This document shows, piece after piece, positions 6,739 through 14,620 of a DNA stretch of 25,428 nt. A program made the translations under genes and the position numbers. Within the stretch, counting starts at the first letter, position 1; each line of letters starts with the position of its first letter. The DNA is from JBOHCT01 sp050699055. Lineage in GTDB: Bacteria; Actinomycetota; Actinomycetes; Streptosporangiales; JBOHCT01. The stretch is taken from NCBI GenBank assembly GCA_050699055.1, contig JBOHCT010000036.1, forward strand, positions 1 to 25,428, given 5' to 3'. Under the pieces are notes generated by a model that had not been told where the DNA came from, did no database searches, and worked only from the letters and a program-made list of their open reading frames with translations.

Positions 6739-7502
6739 TCACGCGGCGAGAAAGCGCTCCACCGAGGTCGCCAGCGCGAGCGGGGTCTCGTTCGCCGGGT
6801 AGTGGCCGGCGTTCGCGAGCACCTCGAGCTCGGCCTCGGGTGCCACCGCAGCCAGGTGTCGCGTACGAAGTCGGCGCCGATGGCGGGGTCGTTCTCGCCG
6901 ACAATGAGCTTGACCGGCACCTCGCGGTCCCGCACCTGGTCGTGGAAGTCGCTCTTGGCCCAGGCCTCCAGGTACGCGGCGAACGCCTCTTTCGTCGAAC
7001 ACTCGACCGAGTGCCGGACCATCGCGTCGAGCCAGGTGCCCGTGAGCCGGTTGCCTGTCGTGAAGTCGATGATCGCGCGCCGGTTCTCGGGCCTGTCCGG
7101 GGCCCCGGAGAACAGTCCCCAGCTCTGCTCGTCGAACGGCATCTGGCTGGCCGGGACCGGGTTGATCCCGACCAGCTTGTGTACCCGCTCCGGCGCGTCG
7201 ACCAGGACCCGCTCGACCGCCTTGCCGCCCATCGAGTGGCCGACCAGCGAGAACCGGTCCCAGCCGAGGTGGTCGGCGAGCGCGACCGTGTCGGCGGCGA
7301 CCTCCTCCATGGTGTAGGCGCCCGGCTGGTCCTTCGCCTCGCCGTACCCGCGGAAGTCCATGAACGCGTACGTGAACCCGGACCGGTCGAGATAGGGCCA
7401 GATCGGCTCGTACGCGTGCCGATCGCCGAACCAACCGTGCAGCGCGAGGACCCGGCGCGGGCCGTCACCAATCGTCGCGTGCGGGGGTGTGTAGGCGTTC
7501 AC
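6739..7502 (-). pseudogene. Alpha/beta hydrolase with an apparent single-base frameshift near its C-terminus
   Basis: The GTG start at 7502 has an excellent GAGGAGG seven bases upstream. The first 222 residues show LHGWFGD (oxyanion region), the nucleophile elbow GHSMGG (Ser90) and VGENDP (Asp205). The frame then reads TWLRWHP and turns into an Arg/Pro-rich tail. In the adjacent frame the expected ending appears immediately (EAELEVLANAGHYP then ETPLALATSVERFL, stop at 6739), carrying the catalytic His of GHYP. One extra base at about 6837-6840 (CCGAGG read as CCGGAGG) would restore a normal 254-residue hydrolase. This is either a recent inactivating mutation or a sequencing error in a GC-rich spot. 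Upstream codon usage and the ribosome binding site are intact. It precedes the P450 gene. Confidence 0.75.
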
Positions 7503-7571
7503 GATCCGACCTCCTCATCGCTCGCGGTACCTCATGCGTACGGCCGTGCCGCGCTCGTGTCAACGATGATC

Positions 7572-7628
7572 GGTCGCCGCCCGCGGGGCAGGATGATGTC
7601 GTAATCTCGCTAGAAGGCAGCGGCGACC
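7572..7628. promoter_or_regulatory. Inverted repeat in the divergent hydrolase/Ada-AlkA promoter region
   Basis: GGTCGCCGC (7572-7580) and GCGGCGACC (7620-7628) are perfect 9-bp inverted arms separated by 39 bases. They lie between two divergent genes, 19 bases before the Ada-AlkA start. They could be paired operator half-sites. Chance in GC-rich DNA cannot be excluded. Confidence 0.25.
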
Positions 7629-7646
7629 AGAGGATACGTTGACGAC

Positions 7647-9128
7647 GTGCATGACGATGTGGAACGGTGCGTACGCGCCGTACGGTCCAAGGACGCCCGC
7701 TTCGACGGCTGGTTCTTCACCGCTGTGGTCACCACCGGAATCTACTGCCGGCCGAGCTGCCCGGTGGTGGCGCCCAAGGTCGAGAACATGCGCTTCTACC
7801 CGAGCGCGGCGGCTGCCCAGCGGGCCGGCTTCCGCGCGTGCAAGCGGTGCCGGCCCGACGCGAGCCCGGGCTCCCCGGAGTGGAACGTACGCGCGGACGC
7901 CGTGGCCCGGGCGATGCGGCTGATCGCCGACGGTGTCGTCGACCGCGACGGCGTCTCCGGCCTCGCCTTCCGGCTCGGCTACAGCGCCCGGCAGATCGAA
8001 CGGCAGCTGCGCACCGAGCTTGGCGCCGGGCCGCTCGCGCTCGCGCGGGCGGCCCGGGCACAGACCGCCCGGCTGCTGATCGAAAAGAGCTCCCTGCCGA
8101 TGGGCGACGTCGCCTTCGCCGCCGGGTTCGCCAGCATCCGGACGTTCAACGACACGGTGCGGGAGGTCTCCGGCCTGTCCCCGACCGAGCTCCGGAGTCG
8201 CGTCGCCCGCGGCCATCCGGCAGTACCATCCGGGGTGCTGTCCCTGCGGCTGCCGTTCCGTACGCCGCTGTGCCCGGACAACCTGTTCGGCCATCTCGCC
8301 GCCACCGCCGTCCCCGGCGTGGAGGAGTGGCGTGACGGCGCGTACCGGCGCACGCTGCGCCTGCCGCACGGGCACGGTGTCGTCACGCTGCGGCCGCCCG
8401 GGGGACCCCGCCCCGACCACATCGGCTGCCGGCTCGCCCTGACCGACCTGCGCGACCTGTCCGTCGCGATCAGCCGGTGCAGGTGGATGCTCGACCTCGA
8501 CGCCGACCCCGTCGCCGTCGACGACCTGCTGCGTCGCGACCCGCTGCTGGCGCCGTTCGTGGACAAGAATCCCGGCCGCCGGGTGCCGCGTACGGTCGAC
8601 GGATGCGAGTTCGCGGTACGCGCGGTACTCGGGCAGCAGGTGTCCACCGCGGCGGCCCGCACGCACACAGGACGACTGGTGGCCGCGTACGGCGAGCCGG
8701 TCAGCGACCCGGCGGGAGGCCTCACCCACCTGTTTCCCGACCCGTCCGCGCTGACCGCGCCGGACCCGGCCGTGCTCGCCCAGCCGCGGACACGCCGCAC
8801 CACGCTCACCACATTGGCGGCCGCGCTGGCCGCCGACGAGATCGACCTCGGTGCCGGGGGCGACTGGCAGCGGGCCCGCGCCCAGCTCACCGCGCTGCCG
8901 GGGCTCGGGCCGTGGACCGTCGAGACGGTCGCGATGCGTGCCCTCGGCGACCCCGACGCCTTCCCCGGCACCGACCTCGGGATCCGTCTCGCCGCCCGTG
9001 GGCTCGGCCTGCCCGCCGAACCGGCGGCGCTGACCGGCCGTGCCGCCGCCTGGCGGCCCTGGCGGGCGTACGCGGTGCAGTACCTGTGGTCCACCGGCGG
9101 CCACGCCATCAACCGGCTGCCGGCGTGA
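7647..9128 (+). CDS. Ada-AlkA fusion: methylphosphotriester-DNA methyltransferase / regulator / 3-methyladenine DNA glycosylase
   Basis: Three domains lie in one 493-residue chain. Residues 10-80 are the Ada zinc domain with the four-Cys set Cys34, Cys38, Cys65 and Cys68 (YCRPSC, CKRC). In Ada the equivalent first Cys accepts the methyl group from a phosphotriester and switches on the activator. Residues 83-188 are an AraC-type DNA-binding domain (VAFAAGFASIRTFNDTVREV). Residues 195-490 are AlkA-like: GQQVSTAAARTH, the helix-hairpin-helix LPGLGPWTVETVAMRAL and catalytic Asp443 in FPGTDLG. The protein should sense methylated DNA and excise alkylated bases. The GTG start gives MHDDVERCVRAV, as in homologues. 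The Ogt gene follows after 29 bases and is probably a co-transcribed target. Confidence 0.95.
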   Translation: MHDDVERCVRAVRSKDARFDGWFFTAVVTTGIYCRPSCPVVAPKVENMRFYPSAAAAQRAGFRACKRCRPDASPGSPEWNVRADAVARAMRLIADGVVDRDGVSGLAFRLGYSARQIERQLRTELGAGPLALARAARAQTARLLIEKSSLPMGDVAFAAGFASIRTFNDTVREVSGLSPTELRSRVARGHPAVPSGVLSLRLPFRTPLCPDNLFGHLAATAVPGVEEWRDGAYRRTLRLPHGHGVVTLRPPGGPRPDHIGCRLALTDLRDLSVAISRCRWMLDLDADPVAVDDLLRRDPLLAPFVDKNPGRRVPRTVDGCEFAVRAVLGQQVSTAAARTHTGRLVAAYGEPVSDPAGGLTHLFPDPSALTAPDPAVLAQPRTRRTTLTTLAAALAADEIDLGAGGDWQRARAQLTALPGLGPWTVETVAMRALGDPDAFPGTDLGIRLAARGLGLPAEPAALTGRAAAWRPWRAYAVQYLWSTGGHAINRLPA

Positions 9129-9157
9129 GACCCTGGCGTCGGCACGAAAGGACCTCG

Positions 9158-9736
9158 ATGACCGCGAGCACCCTGCCGGAGCACCGAACGCACACCCTGG
9201 TGGACAGCCCGATCGGCCCGCTCACCCTCGTCGCGGGCGGCGGCGCCCTCACCGGCCTGTACATGGACGAGCAGCGGCACCGGCCGCCGGACGGAGTCCT
9301 CGGGCAGCCGGACGGAGTCCTCGGGCAGCCGGACGCCGGGCCGTTCGCCGAGACCGCCCAGCCGCCGGACGCGGCGCTGCTCATCGAGGCCGCGAGCCAG
9401 CTCGAGGCCTACTTCACCGGACGGCTGACCCGCTTCGACCTGCCTCTCGCTCCTAACGGAACGCCGTTCCAGCACTCCGTCTGGGCCGCCCTGCGCGACA
9501 TCCCCTACGGCGAGACGATGACGTACGGCAAGCTCGCCGATCGGATCGGACGGCCCACCGCGAGCAGGGCGGTCGGACTCGCCAACGGGCGCAACCCGAT
9601 CAGCGTCATCGTGCCCTGCCACCGGGTCATCGGCGCGGACGGCACCCTGACCGGGTACGGCGGCGGCCTTGAACGCAAGCGGTACCTGCTCGCCCTCGAG
9701 CGACGATCCGTACCCGATGGACGCCGCGGAGAATGA
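9158..9736 (+). CDS. ogt: Methylated-DNA--protein-cysteine methyltransferase (O6-alkylguanine repair)
   Basis: This is a 192-residue suicide enzyme that moves the alkyl group from O6-alkylguanine to its own cysteine. The active-site loop is PCHRV with Cys154. Upstream is the helix-turn-helix YGKLADRIGRPTASRAVGLANGRNP that flips the base. AAAGGA lies 8 bases before the ATG. The N-terminal domain holds an exact 21-base tandem duplication (9287-9328) that encodes PDGVLGQ twice and is followed by a third partial PDAGP. It expands a surface loop and should not affect catalysis. It sits directly behind the Ada-AlkA fusion, which makes a two-gene alkylation-damage operon. Confidence 0.95.
   Translation: MTASTLPEHRTHTLVDSPIGPLTLVAGGGALTGLYMDEQRHRPPDGVLGQPDGVLGQPDAGPFAETAQPPDAALLIEAASQLEAYFTGRLTRFDLPLAPNGTPFQHSVWAALRDIPYGETMTYGKLADRIGRPTASRAVGLANGRNPISVIVPCHRVIGADGTLTGYGGGLERKRYLLALERRSVPDGRRGE
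9287..9328 (+). repeat. Perfect 21-bp tandem duplication inside ogt
   Basis: CCGGACGGAGTCCTCGGGCA plus one G (9287-9307) is repeated without change at 9308-9328, and a third partial unit begins at 9329. Being a multiple of three, it leaves the frame open and adds seven residues. Confidence 0.9.
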
Positions 9737-9738
9737 CG

Positions 9739-9812
9739 TCAGGCTTCCTTGATGGCCAGCAAGAGCTCCGGCACACGCTGGACCTCGTCGATGACCATTG
9801 CCTGGCCACGTC
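9739..9812 (-). pseudogene. Fragment of an AAA-family ATPase gene (DUF4143-type)
   Basis: On the minus strand this short stretch reads MVIDEVQRVPELLLAIKEA before a stop. The segment IDEVQRxPELLLAIK is the Walker B region of the ATPases that carry a C-terminal DUF4143 domain. Upstream on the same frame (LWNPASPTRRGQA) the similarity ends, and nothing follows the stop. Only about 20 codons remain of a gene normally near 400. It is wedged between ogt and the PIG-L gene. Confidence 0.5.
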
Positions 9813-9881
9813 TGGTTGGCGACGCTGGGTTCCACAGGGGCGGGCGAGCAGGGCGGTACCCGGAGGTATCCTCGCAACACT

Positions 9882-10634
9882 ATGCCCAACGTATCGGTCC
9901 CGAACCCGCTCGAGCCGCTGCCCGAGGACTGGCGGCAGGGACTCGCGGTGGTCGCGCACCCCGACGACCTGGAGTACGGCGCGGCGGCCGCGGTCGCGCG
10001 ATGGACGGGCCAGGACAAGAGCGTCGCCTACGCGCTGGTGACGAGCGGGGAGGCGGGGATCGACGGGATGCCCCCGGACCAGACGCGCCGGGTCAGGGAG
10101 GAGGAGCAGCGCGCCTCCGCGGCCGTGGTCGGCGTCGACAGCGTGGAGTTCCTGGGCCAGCGGGACGGGGTGCTCGAGTACGGCGTGCCGCTGCGCGAGG
10201 TGATCGCCCGGGTGATCCGGCGGCACCGGCCCGAGATCGTGCTGACCAACAACTTCCACGACACCTGGGACGGCGACATCGCCCTCAACCAGGCCGACCA
10301 CATCGCGACCGGACGCGCGACCCTCGACGCGATCCGCGACGCGGGCAACCGGTGGGTCTTCCCCGAGCTGCTCGACGAGGGGCTGGAGCCCTGGAGCGGC
10401 GTCCGTCAGCTGTGGTCCGCCGGATCGCCCGCGGCCCGCCATGGGGTGGACGTGACCGGCACCTTCGACCGCGGCGTGGCTTCGCTCCGTGCCCACGAGG
10501 CGTATCTCCGCGGTCTGGGGCCGAACGCGCCCGATCCCGAGGAGTTCCTGGAGAGCATGGCCCGGCCCGCCGGAACCCGACTCGCCTGCAGGTACGCCGT
10601 CGCGTTCGAAATGCTGCACTTCGACCTGTTCTGA
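9882..10634 (+). CDS. PIG-L family deacetylase (LmbE-like)
   Basis: This 250-residue protein has the family's zinc-binding AHPDD motif (residues 25-29, VVAHPDDLEYG) and a downstream QADHIATGR segment that supplies the second His. The fold is that of N-acetylglucosaminyl deacetylases such as MshB and the mycothiol-conjugate amidase Mca. Those act on mycothiol precursors or conjugates in actinobacteria. This one lacks features that would let me assign either role, so the substrate is open. The ATG at 9882 is chosen because the homologous region starts soon after. GGAGG lies about 15 bases upstream, and TATCCT between could act as a -10 element of a short-leader transcript. Confidence 0.88.
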   Translation: MPNVSVPNPLEPLPEDWRQGLAVVAHPDDLEYGAAAAVARWTGQDKSVAYALVTSGEAGIDGMPPDQTRRVREEEQRASAAVVGVDSVEFLGQRDGVLEYGVPLREVIARVIRRHRPEIVLTNNFHDTWDGDIALNQADHIATGRATLDAIRDAGNRWVFPELLDEGLEPWSGVRQLWSAGSPAARHGVDVTGTFDRGVASLRAHEAYLRGLGPNAPDPEEFLESMARPAGTRLACRYAVAFEMLHFDLF

Positions 10635-10815
10635 TGGCGGGCGTCGCGCGCGACTCCTGGGGAAATCGCGGTGTCCCCGGGAAGTTGTAACGACGAGTCC
10701 CTCGGCGACGAAGTCATAAGCGAGCCGGGTGTGGCACTGTCGGTGGTCTGCCGCAGGAAAGGCCGTGCGGCACGGGTACCCCATGGCTCGACCAGACTGG
10801 GAGGGAAGCGCGACC

Positions 10816-11919
10816 ATGTGGGTAACGAGCCCCGCGCCGCGAGACTCCTGGGCGGAGGTTCTGGCCGCCGATCCAGGAGCGATGCACTCGCAGACCCCGA
10901 CGTGGCTGGACTGCGCCTGCGCGGCGGAAGGTTGGAAGGACGCGAGCCGGCTGTACGAACTGCCGGGAGGCCGGATGATCGTCCTTCCCGCCGCCAGGCG
11001 CCCGCTGATCGGTGGAGTCGGCCGCTCTGGCCAAATGACCGTCGAGGCGTCGCTGCCACACGGGTACGGCTGCGGGGGGATCCTCGCCTCCGGCGGTGCG
11101 ACCCCCGCGGACGTCCACGCGGTGACGGCCGACCTCGCCCACCGGCAGGCCTTGCGCACGATGGTCCGGCCAGGCTTCCACAGCGCCGCCGCGTGGGCAC
11201 ACGCGTGGAAGGCGGATCGCGCACGTGCCGTCACCGTGTCGCGCACCGTCCATGTGCTCGACCTCGACGGCGGCCTCGACGCGGTATGGCGGAAGAGATT
11301 CACCTCGAAGGCGCGGACGGGGATACGCAACGCGGAGCGCAAGACGCGGGCGGCGGGGGTGGAGATCGAGGTCGGCAACTCGCCCGCACTGGTGGCTGCC
11401 TTCTACGACGTGTACGTACGCTGGCTCGACAGGCGCGCCCGCGAACGCATGATGCCGACAGGGGTCGCTCGCTGGCGCGGGCGACGGGCCGAACCGCTAC
11501 GCCGGTTCCAGACGGCCGCACACGGTATGGGCGACTCCTGCCGGATCTGGGTGGCCCGCCTGGACGACAGGCCGATCGCGGCGAACATCGCGCTCTTCCA
11601 CGGCGCGGTCGGCGTCGGCTGGCGCTGCTACGGCGACCGGCCGTACGCCGGGCCGCTGCGGACCGTCGAGCTCCTCGAGTTCCTCTCGATCCAGCACGCC
11701 TGCGACCTCGGCTGCCGGTACTTCGAGATGGGCGAGTCCGGCGGGATGGCCGGGATCGAGCACCTCAAGCAGCGACTCGGCGCCCGGAGGGTCCATTTCG
11801 CCGAGTACGCCTTCGAGCGCATGCCGCTGTCCCGCCTGGAGGGCGGGTTCGAGCACGCACGCGCTCGCACCGAAGCGCGCGTGCTCTCCCTCCGAACGCG
11901 CACCCACGGCACACGCTAG
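10816..11919 (+). CDS. FemAB/GNAT-like acyltransferase (Acetyltransf_6 type)
   Basis: The 367-residue product has the two-lobed look of FemAB-like GNAT proteins. A variable N-terminal half contains a TPTWLDCACAAEGW segment. The C-terminal half has KARTGIRNAERKTRAAGVEIE, IWVARLDDRPIAANIALFHG, and a final CDLGCRYFEMGESGGMAGIEHLKQRLGA. The last part resembles the motif that closes the acyl-donor site (family members often read YFDFG...FK). Relatives add amino acids to peptidoglycan precursors or act in exopolysaccharide and secondary-metabolite assembly; none can be chosen here. GGGAGGG lies 10 bases before the ATG. Its TAG stop is shared palindromically with the stop of the facing gene. Confidence 0.75.
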   Translation: MWVTSPAPRDSWAEVLAADPGAMHSQTPTWLDCACAAEGWKDASRLYELPGGRMIVLPAARRPLIGGVGRSGQMTVEASLPHGYGCGGILASGGATPADVHAVTADLAHRQALRTMVRPGFHSAAAWAHAWKADRARAVTVSRTVHVLDLDGGLDAVWRKRFTSKARTGIRNAERKTRAAGVEIEVGNSPALVAAFYDVYVRWLDRRARERMMPTGVARWRGRRAEPLRRFQTAAHGMGDSCRIWVARLDDRPIAANIALFHGAVGVGWRCYGDRPYAGPLRTVELLEFLSIQHACDLGCRYFEMGESGGMAGIEHLKQRLGARRVHFAEYAFERMPLSRLEGGFEHARARTEARVLSLRTRTHGTR

Positions 11920-12398
11920 TCGTCGCGCTCCGTGGCGACGTGTGAGACGGGGGCCCCACCGCGGCAGTTCACGGTGACGAAGACGTCGAGATCCTCGGAC
12001 TCGAATTTCGCGCTCACCGTGCGTGCGGGACCGCGGACCTGGTCATCGCTCTCGAACCCCTGACGCGGGGTCCAGGAGACGAGGTAAGCGTTGGTCCCCC
12101 GGCATCTCGCGATCACGGAGCCGCCCGGTGCGTCGAGCGCACGGGTGACCTGGCCAGAGACCGAGGGAGACGGTGCCGGCGTTGGGCTCTCCGCCCGCGC
12201 CGGCGAGGACGGAGCCGACGGGACGGCCGTCGCCCGCGCGAGCGCGCTCGCGACCGCCTCCTGGCTGAGCGGCTGTACCCGCCGGCCGGTAATCCCGCTG
12301 TCCAGGAGGGACACGGCGAGCAGCCCGACGACGACCGCGACCGCGCCGGCGACGAGCCACCCGGCGACAGCGAGCAGTACACGGCGCATGGGATCCAT
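11916..12398 (-). CDS. Membrane-anchored extracytoplasmic protein beside the two-component system
   Basis: The 160-residue product starts MDPMRRVLLAVAGWLVAG with one hydrophobic segment (about residues 5-32) that anchors it or acts as a signal. A Ser/Pro/Ala-rich linker follows (about 50-85). The C-terminal domain of about 70 residues has two cysteines (IARC and VNC) likely to form a disulphide outside the cell. Proteins of this shape are commonly found divergent from OmpR-type systems in actinobacteria; their function is not known to me. It is transcribed away from the response regulator, and three 11-bp repeats lie in the shared 114-base region. A 16-bp palindrome (12404-12419) sits just before the start, so both may control it. 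A role as an accessory sensor is inference. Confidence 0.7.
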   Translation of the reverse strand: MDPMRRVLLAVAGWLVAGAVAVVVGLLAVSLLDSGITGRRVQPLSQEAVASALARATAVPSAPSSPARAESPTPAPSPSVSGQVTRALDAPGGSVIARCRGTNAYLVSWTPRQGFESDDQVRGPARTVSAKFESEDLDVFVTVNCRGGAPVSHVATERDD

Positions 12399-12424
12399 GC
12401 TGCCCGCCCGCACGGGCGGCCGGC

Positions 12425-12457
12425 GTTAAGCCGGTGCTAAGCCACGGCTAACGGAAG
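12425..12457 (+). promoter_or_regulatory. Three 11-bp direct repeats (putative response-regulator operator)
   Basis: GTTAAG, GCTAAG and GCTAAC begin at 12425, 12436 and 12447, exactly 11 bases apart. The first two share TAAGCC. OmpR/PhoB-family regulators bind as head-to-tail dimers to direct repeats with 11-bp spacing, as in the Streptomyces PHO box. The array lies between the divergent membrane protein gene and the response regulator gene, and a related four-unit array is at 14621. Confidence 0.6.
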
Positions 12458-12500
12458 CCCTCCGCGCTCGGAGCAGAGCGTCGGGTGGGCAACGACCGGC

Positions 12501-12506
12501 TAGCGT
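12501..12506 (+). promoter_or_regulatory. -10 element of a probable leaderless response-regulator transcript
   Basis: TAGCGT fits the actinobacterial TANNNT -10 pattern. It ends six bases before the GTG at 12513, which has no ribosome binding site. Transcription would begin at or beside the start codon. No clear -35 hexamer is present, as expected if an activator bound at the 11-bp repeats assists. Confidence 0.35.
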
Positions 12507-12512
12507 GACCGT

Positions 12513-13196
12513 GTGGCGCAGGTGCTGCTGGTCGAGGACGACGCCCCCATCCGCATCGCGTTGACGCGGGCGTTGACCGAGCGCGGCCATGTCGTGGCCT
12601 CCGTCGCGGCCGGGGCGCCCGCGTTGTCGCGTATCGCCGCGGAGCCACCCGAGCTCGTCGTGCTCGACCTCGCCCTACCGGACATGGAGGGCCGTGACGT
12701 CCTCCGCATGATCCGCGGGGCGTCCCCTGTGCCCGTCATCGTGGCCACCGCCCGTGACGAGGACGCCGAGATCGTCCGTGTTCTCGAGGCGGGCGCCGAC
12801 GACTACGTCGTGAAGCCGTTCTCCGCGCGGCAGCTGGACGCGCGTATCCGGGCGGTGCTCCGGCGCGCGGGCGGCGCGGAACCGCCGGGTCCCGTTGTCG
12901 TCGACGGCCTCGAGGTCGACGCACGCACCCGCGAGGCGCGCCTCGACGGGCAGGTGCTACAGCTCACGTCCAAGGAGTTCGGCCTGCTGCTGTACCTCGC
13001 CGCCCGCGCCGGCGCCGTCGTGTCCAAACGGGAACTCCTCGCCGAGGTGTGGCGGCAGCCGTACGGCGGCGCCGACAAGACCGTCGACGTGCATCTGTCC
13101 TGGCTGCGCCGCAAGCTTGGCGAGACCGCGCAACAACCCCGCTACCTGCACACCGTGCGCGGTTTCGGCGTCAAGCTGGCACCTCCCGAGCGGTGA
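12513..13196 (+). CDS. OmpR/PhoB-family response regulator
   Basis: The 227-residue protein has a complete receiver domain: acidic pair in VLLVEDD (residues 8-10), phospho-acceptor Asp52 in VVLDLALPD, switch Thr79 and Lys101 in VVKPF. It is joined to a winged-helix DNA-binding domain (about 128-224) with LTSKEFGLLLYLA, KTVDVHLSWLRRKLG and the C-terminal hairpin YLHTVRGFGVKL. It should be phosphorylated by the kinase encoded 7 bases downstream. The GTG start is probably leaderless. Likely targets are the 11-bp repeat arrays at 12425-12457 (autoregulation) and 14621-14664 (the downstream operon), judging by position and by the family's usual binding mode. Confidence 0.95.
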   Translation: MAQVLLVEDDAPIRIALTRALTERGHVVASVAAGAPALSRIAAEPPELVVLDLALPDMEGRDVLRMIRGASPVPVIVATARDEDAEIVRVLEAGADDYVVKPFSARQLDARIRAVLRRAGGAEPPGPVVVDGLEVDARTREARLDGQVLQLTSKEFGLLLYLAARAGAVVSKRELLAEVWRQPYGGADKTVDVHLSWLRRKLGETAQQPRYLHTVRGFGVKLAPPER

Positions 13197-13203
13197 GGCG
13201 GCC

Positions 13204-14553
13204 ATGCGACGCGGAAGAGGCACGGGAGCCGGGGGCGGCGGGATGAGACGGCGGCTCGCGCTCCTCGTCGCTGCGACGACGCTGGTCGTGCTCGCGGCCT
13301 TTCTGGTCCCGCTCGCGCTGCTCGTGCGCACCGTCGCCGCGGACCGTGCGGTAAACGCTGCGACCCGCGAGGCCGAGAGCCTGGTCCCCCTCGTCGCGAC
13401 CGTCGACCGCCGTGCCCTCGACCTGACCCTGCAGCGGCTGGCCCACGACGACGGCGCGGACTTCCCGCTCACCGTCTTCTTCCCCGATGGAGCCCGGCTG
13501 GGGGCGCCCGCGCCGGTCTCGCCCGCCGTCGAACTCGCCCGGTCCGGGCACAGTGTCACGGCGGTACGCGGCGGCGGCCGGGAGATCGTCGTGGCCGTCC
13601 AGGGAGCCCCGGGCGGCACAACGGTGGTCCGCGCGTTCGTCCCGGAGGACCAGCTGCGGCAGGGGGTGGCCAGGACCTGGCTGATCCTCGGGTTGCTGGG
13701 CGTGAGCCTGCTCGCGCTGAGCCTACTCGTCGCCGCCCGGCTCGCGCGGTCCGTGGTGCGTCCAGTCGGCGAGCTCGCCGCGGTCGCGCACCGGCTCGCG
13801 GCCGGCGACCTCGATGCCCGCGCCCTGGCTGATGGCGGCCCGCCGGAGGTACGCGAGGTCGGGGCGGGGCTCAACCTGTTGGCCGACAGGATCGGCGAGC
13901 TGCTCGCCGCCGAGCGGGAGGATGTCGCCGACCTTTCGCACCAGCTCCGTACCCCCCTCACCGCGCTGCGGCTGAGCGTCGACGGGGTACGCGACGAGGA
14001 GGAACGAGCGCGGCTCGGCGACGCGGTCGACGGGCTCGAGCGGACCGTGGACCGCGTCATCAGGGAGGCGCGCCGGCCGATACGAGAAGGCGTGGCGGCC
14101 GGATGCGACGCCGCCGCGACGGTGCGCGAGCGGGTCGGGTTCTGGTCGGCGCTCGCCGAGGAGGAAGAGCGCGCCGTGACAGCCGACATCGCGGACCGGC
14201 CGACCCCGGTGCGGGTCACGGCCGACGACCTCGAGGCAGCCGTCGACGCGCTACTCGGCAACGTCTTCGCTCATACGCCCGCGGGTACGGCGTTCGCCGT
14301 ACGCCTGGCGCCGCGGCGCGCGGGCGGGGCCGTGCTCGTCGTCGGCGACGACGGACCCGGGCTCCCCGACGGCCGCGAGCCGGCCGGCCGCGGTGCGAGC
14401 GGTGACGGCTCGACCGGGCTGGGACTCGACATTGTACGGCGCACAGCGATGTCGTCGGGTGGCGCGGTGCGGTTCGGTCGGACGCCGTCGGGCGGCGCCG
14501 AAGTCACCGTCGAGCTCGGCGCGCCGGCCGCTTTCCCTACCCGTCCCACATGA
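13204..14553 (+). CDS. Sensor histidine kinase (HAMP-HisKA-HATPase)
   Basis: The 449-residue kinase has a first membrane span at about 17-44 and an extracytoplasmic sensor region of about 110 residues with no known fold. A second span lies at about 158-180 and a HAMP linker at about 181-235. The phospho-acceptor is His246 in DLSHQLRTPLTALRLSVDG. The ATP-binding domain shows the N box DALLGNVFAHTP, G1 DDGPGLP and G2 STGLGLDIV. ATG at 13204 follows GAGG; an internal ATG at 13243 would drop a Gly-rich leader and is an alternative. The region after the HisKA helices is somewhat short, as in many actinobacterial partners of small regulators. The stop codon lies inside palindromic element B. Confidence 0.93.
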   Translation: MRRGRGTGAGGGGMRRRLALLVAATTLVVLAAFLVPLALLVRTVAADRAVNAATREAESLVPLVATVDRRALDLTLQRLAHDDGADFPLTVFFPDGARLGAPAPVSPAVELARSGHSVTAVRGGGREIVVAVQGAPGGTTVVRAFVPEDQLRQGVARTWLILGLLGVSLLALSLLVAARLARSVVRPVGELAAVAHRLAAGDLDARALADGGPPEVREVGAGLNLLADRIGELLAAEREDVADLSHQLRTPLTALRLSVDGVRDEEERARLGDAVDGLERTVDRVIREARRPIREGVAAGCDAAATVRERVGFWSALAEEEERAVTADIADRPTPVRVTADDLEAAVDALLGNVFAHTPAGTAFAVRLAPRRAGGAVLVVGDDGPGLPDGREPAGRGASGDGSTGLGLDIVRRTAMSSGGAVRFGRTPSGGAEVTVELGAPAAFPTRPT

Positions 14554-14600
14554 TCGCGAAGACATTTCCTCGCTATAGCCGGGAAAAAGCTTCGCGATCA
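14551..14600 (+). repeat. 50-bp palindromic element, copy B, at the end of the kinase gene
   Basis: TGATCGCGAAG (14551-14561) and CTTCGCGATCA (14590-14600) are perfect inverted arms. Two flanking bases each side extend them to 13 bp (14549-14602). Inside, TTTCC pairs with GGAAA around an apex containing CGCTATAG. The element begins at the TGA stop of the histidine kinase, so its RNA would form a hairpin there and may act as terminator. It resembles copy A at 4632-4681 in length and order of motifs. Confidence 0.7.
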
Positions 14601-14620
14601 TGGAAGTAGCGCGGTCACTT

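Noticed and set aside
5432..6802. A 456-codon plus-strand frame opposite the P450
   Set aside because: The P450 on the other strand has AGNDT, ExxR and the haem-Cys motif; this frame has no motif.
7979..10018. A 679-codon open frame on the minus strand
   Set aside because: It runs antisense to the Ada-AlkA, ogt and PIG-L genes, which have clear catalytic motifs. The antisense product is Arg/Ser/Pro-rich with no motif, as expected for a GC-rich shadow frame.
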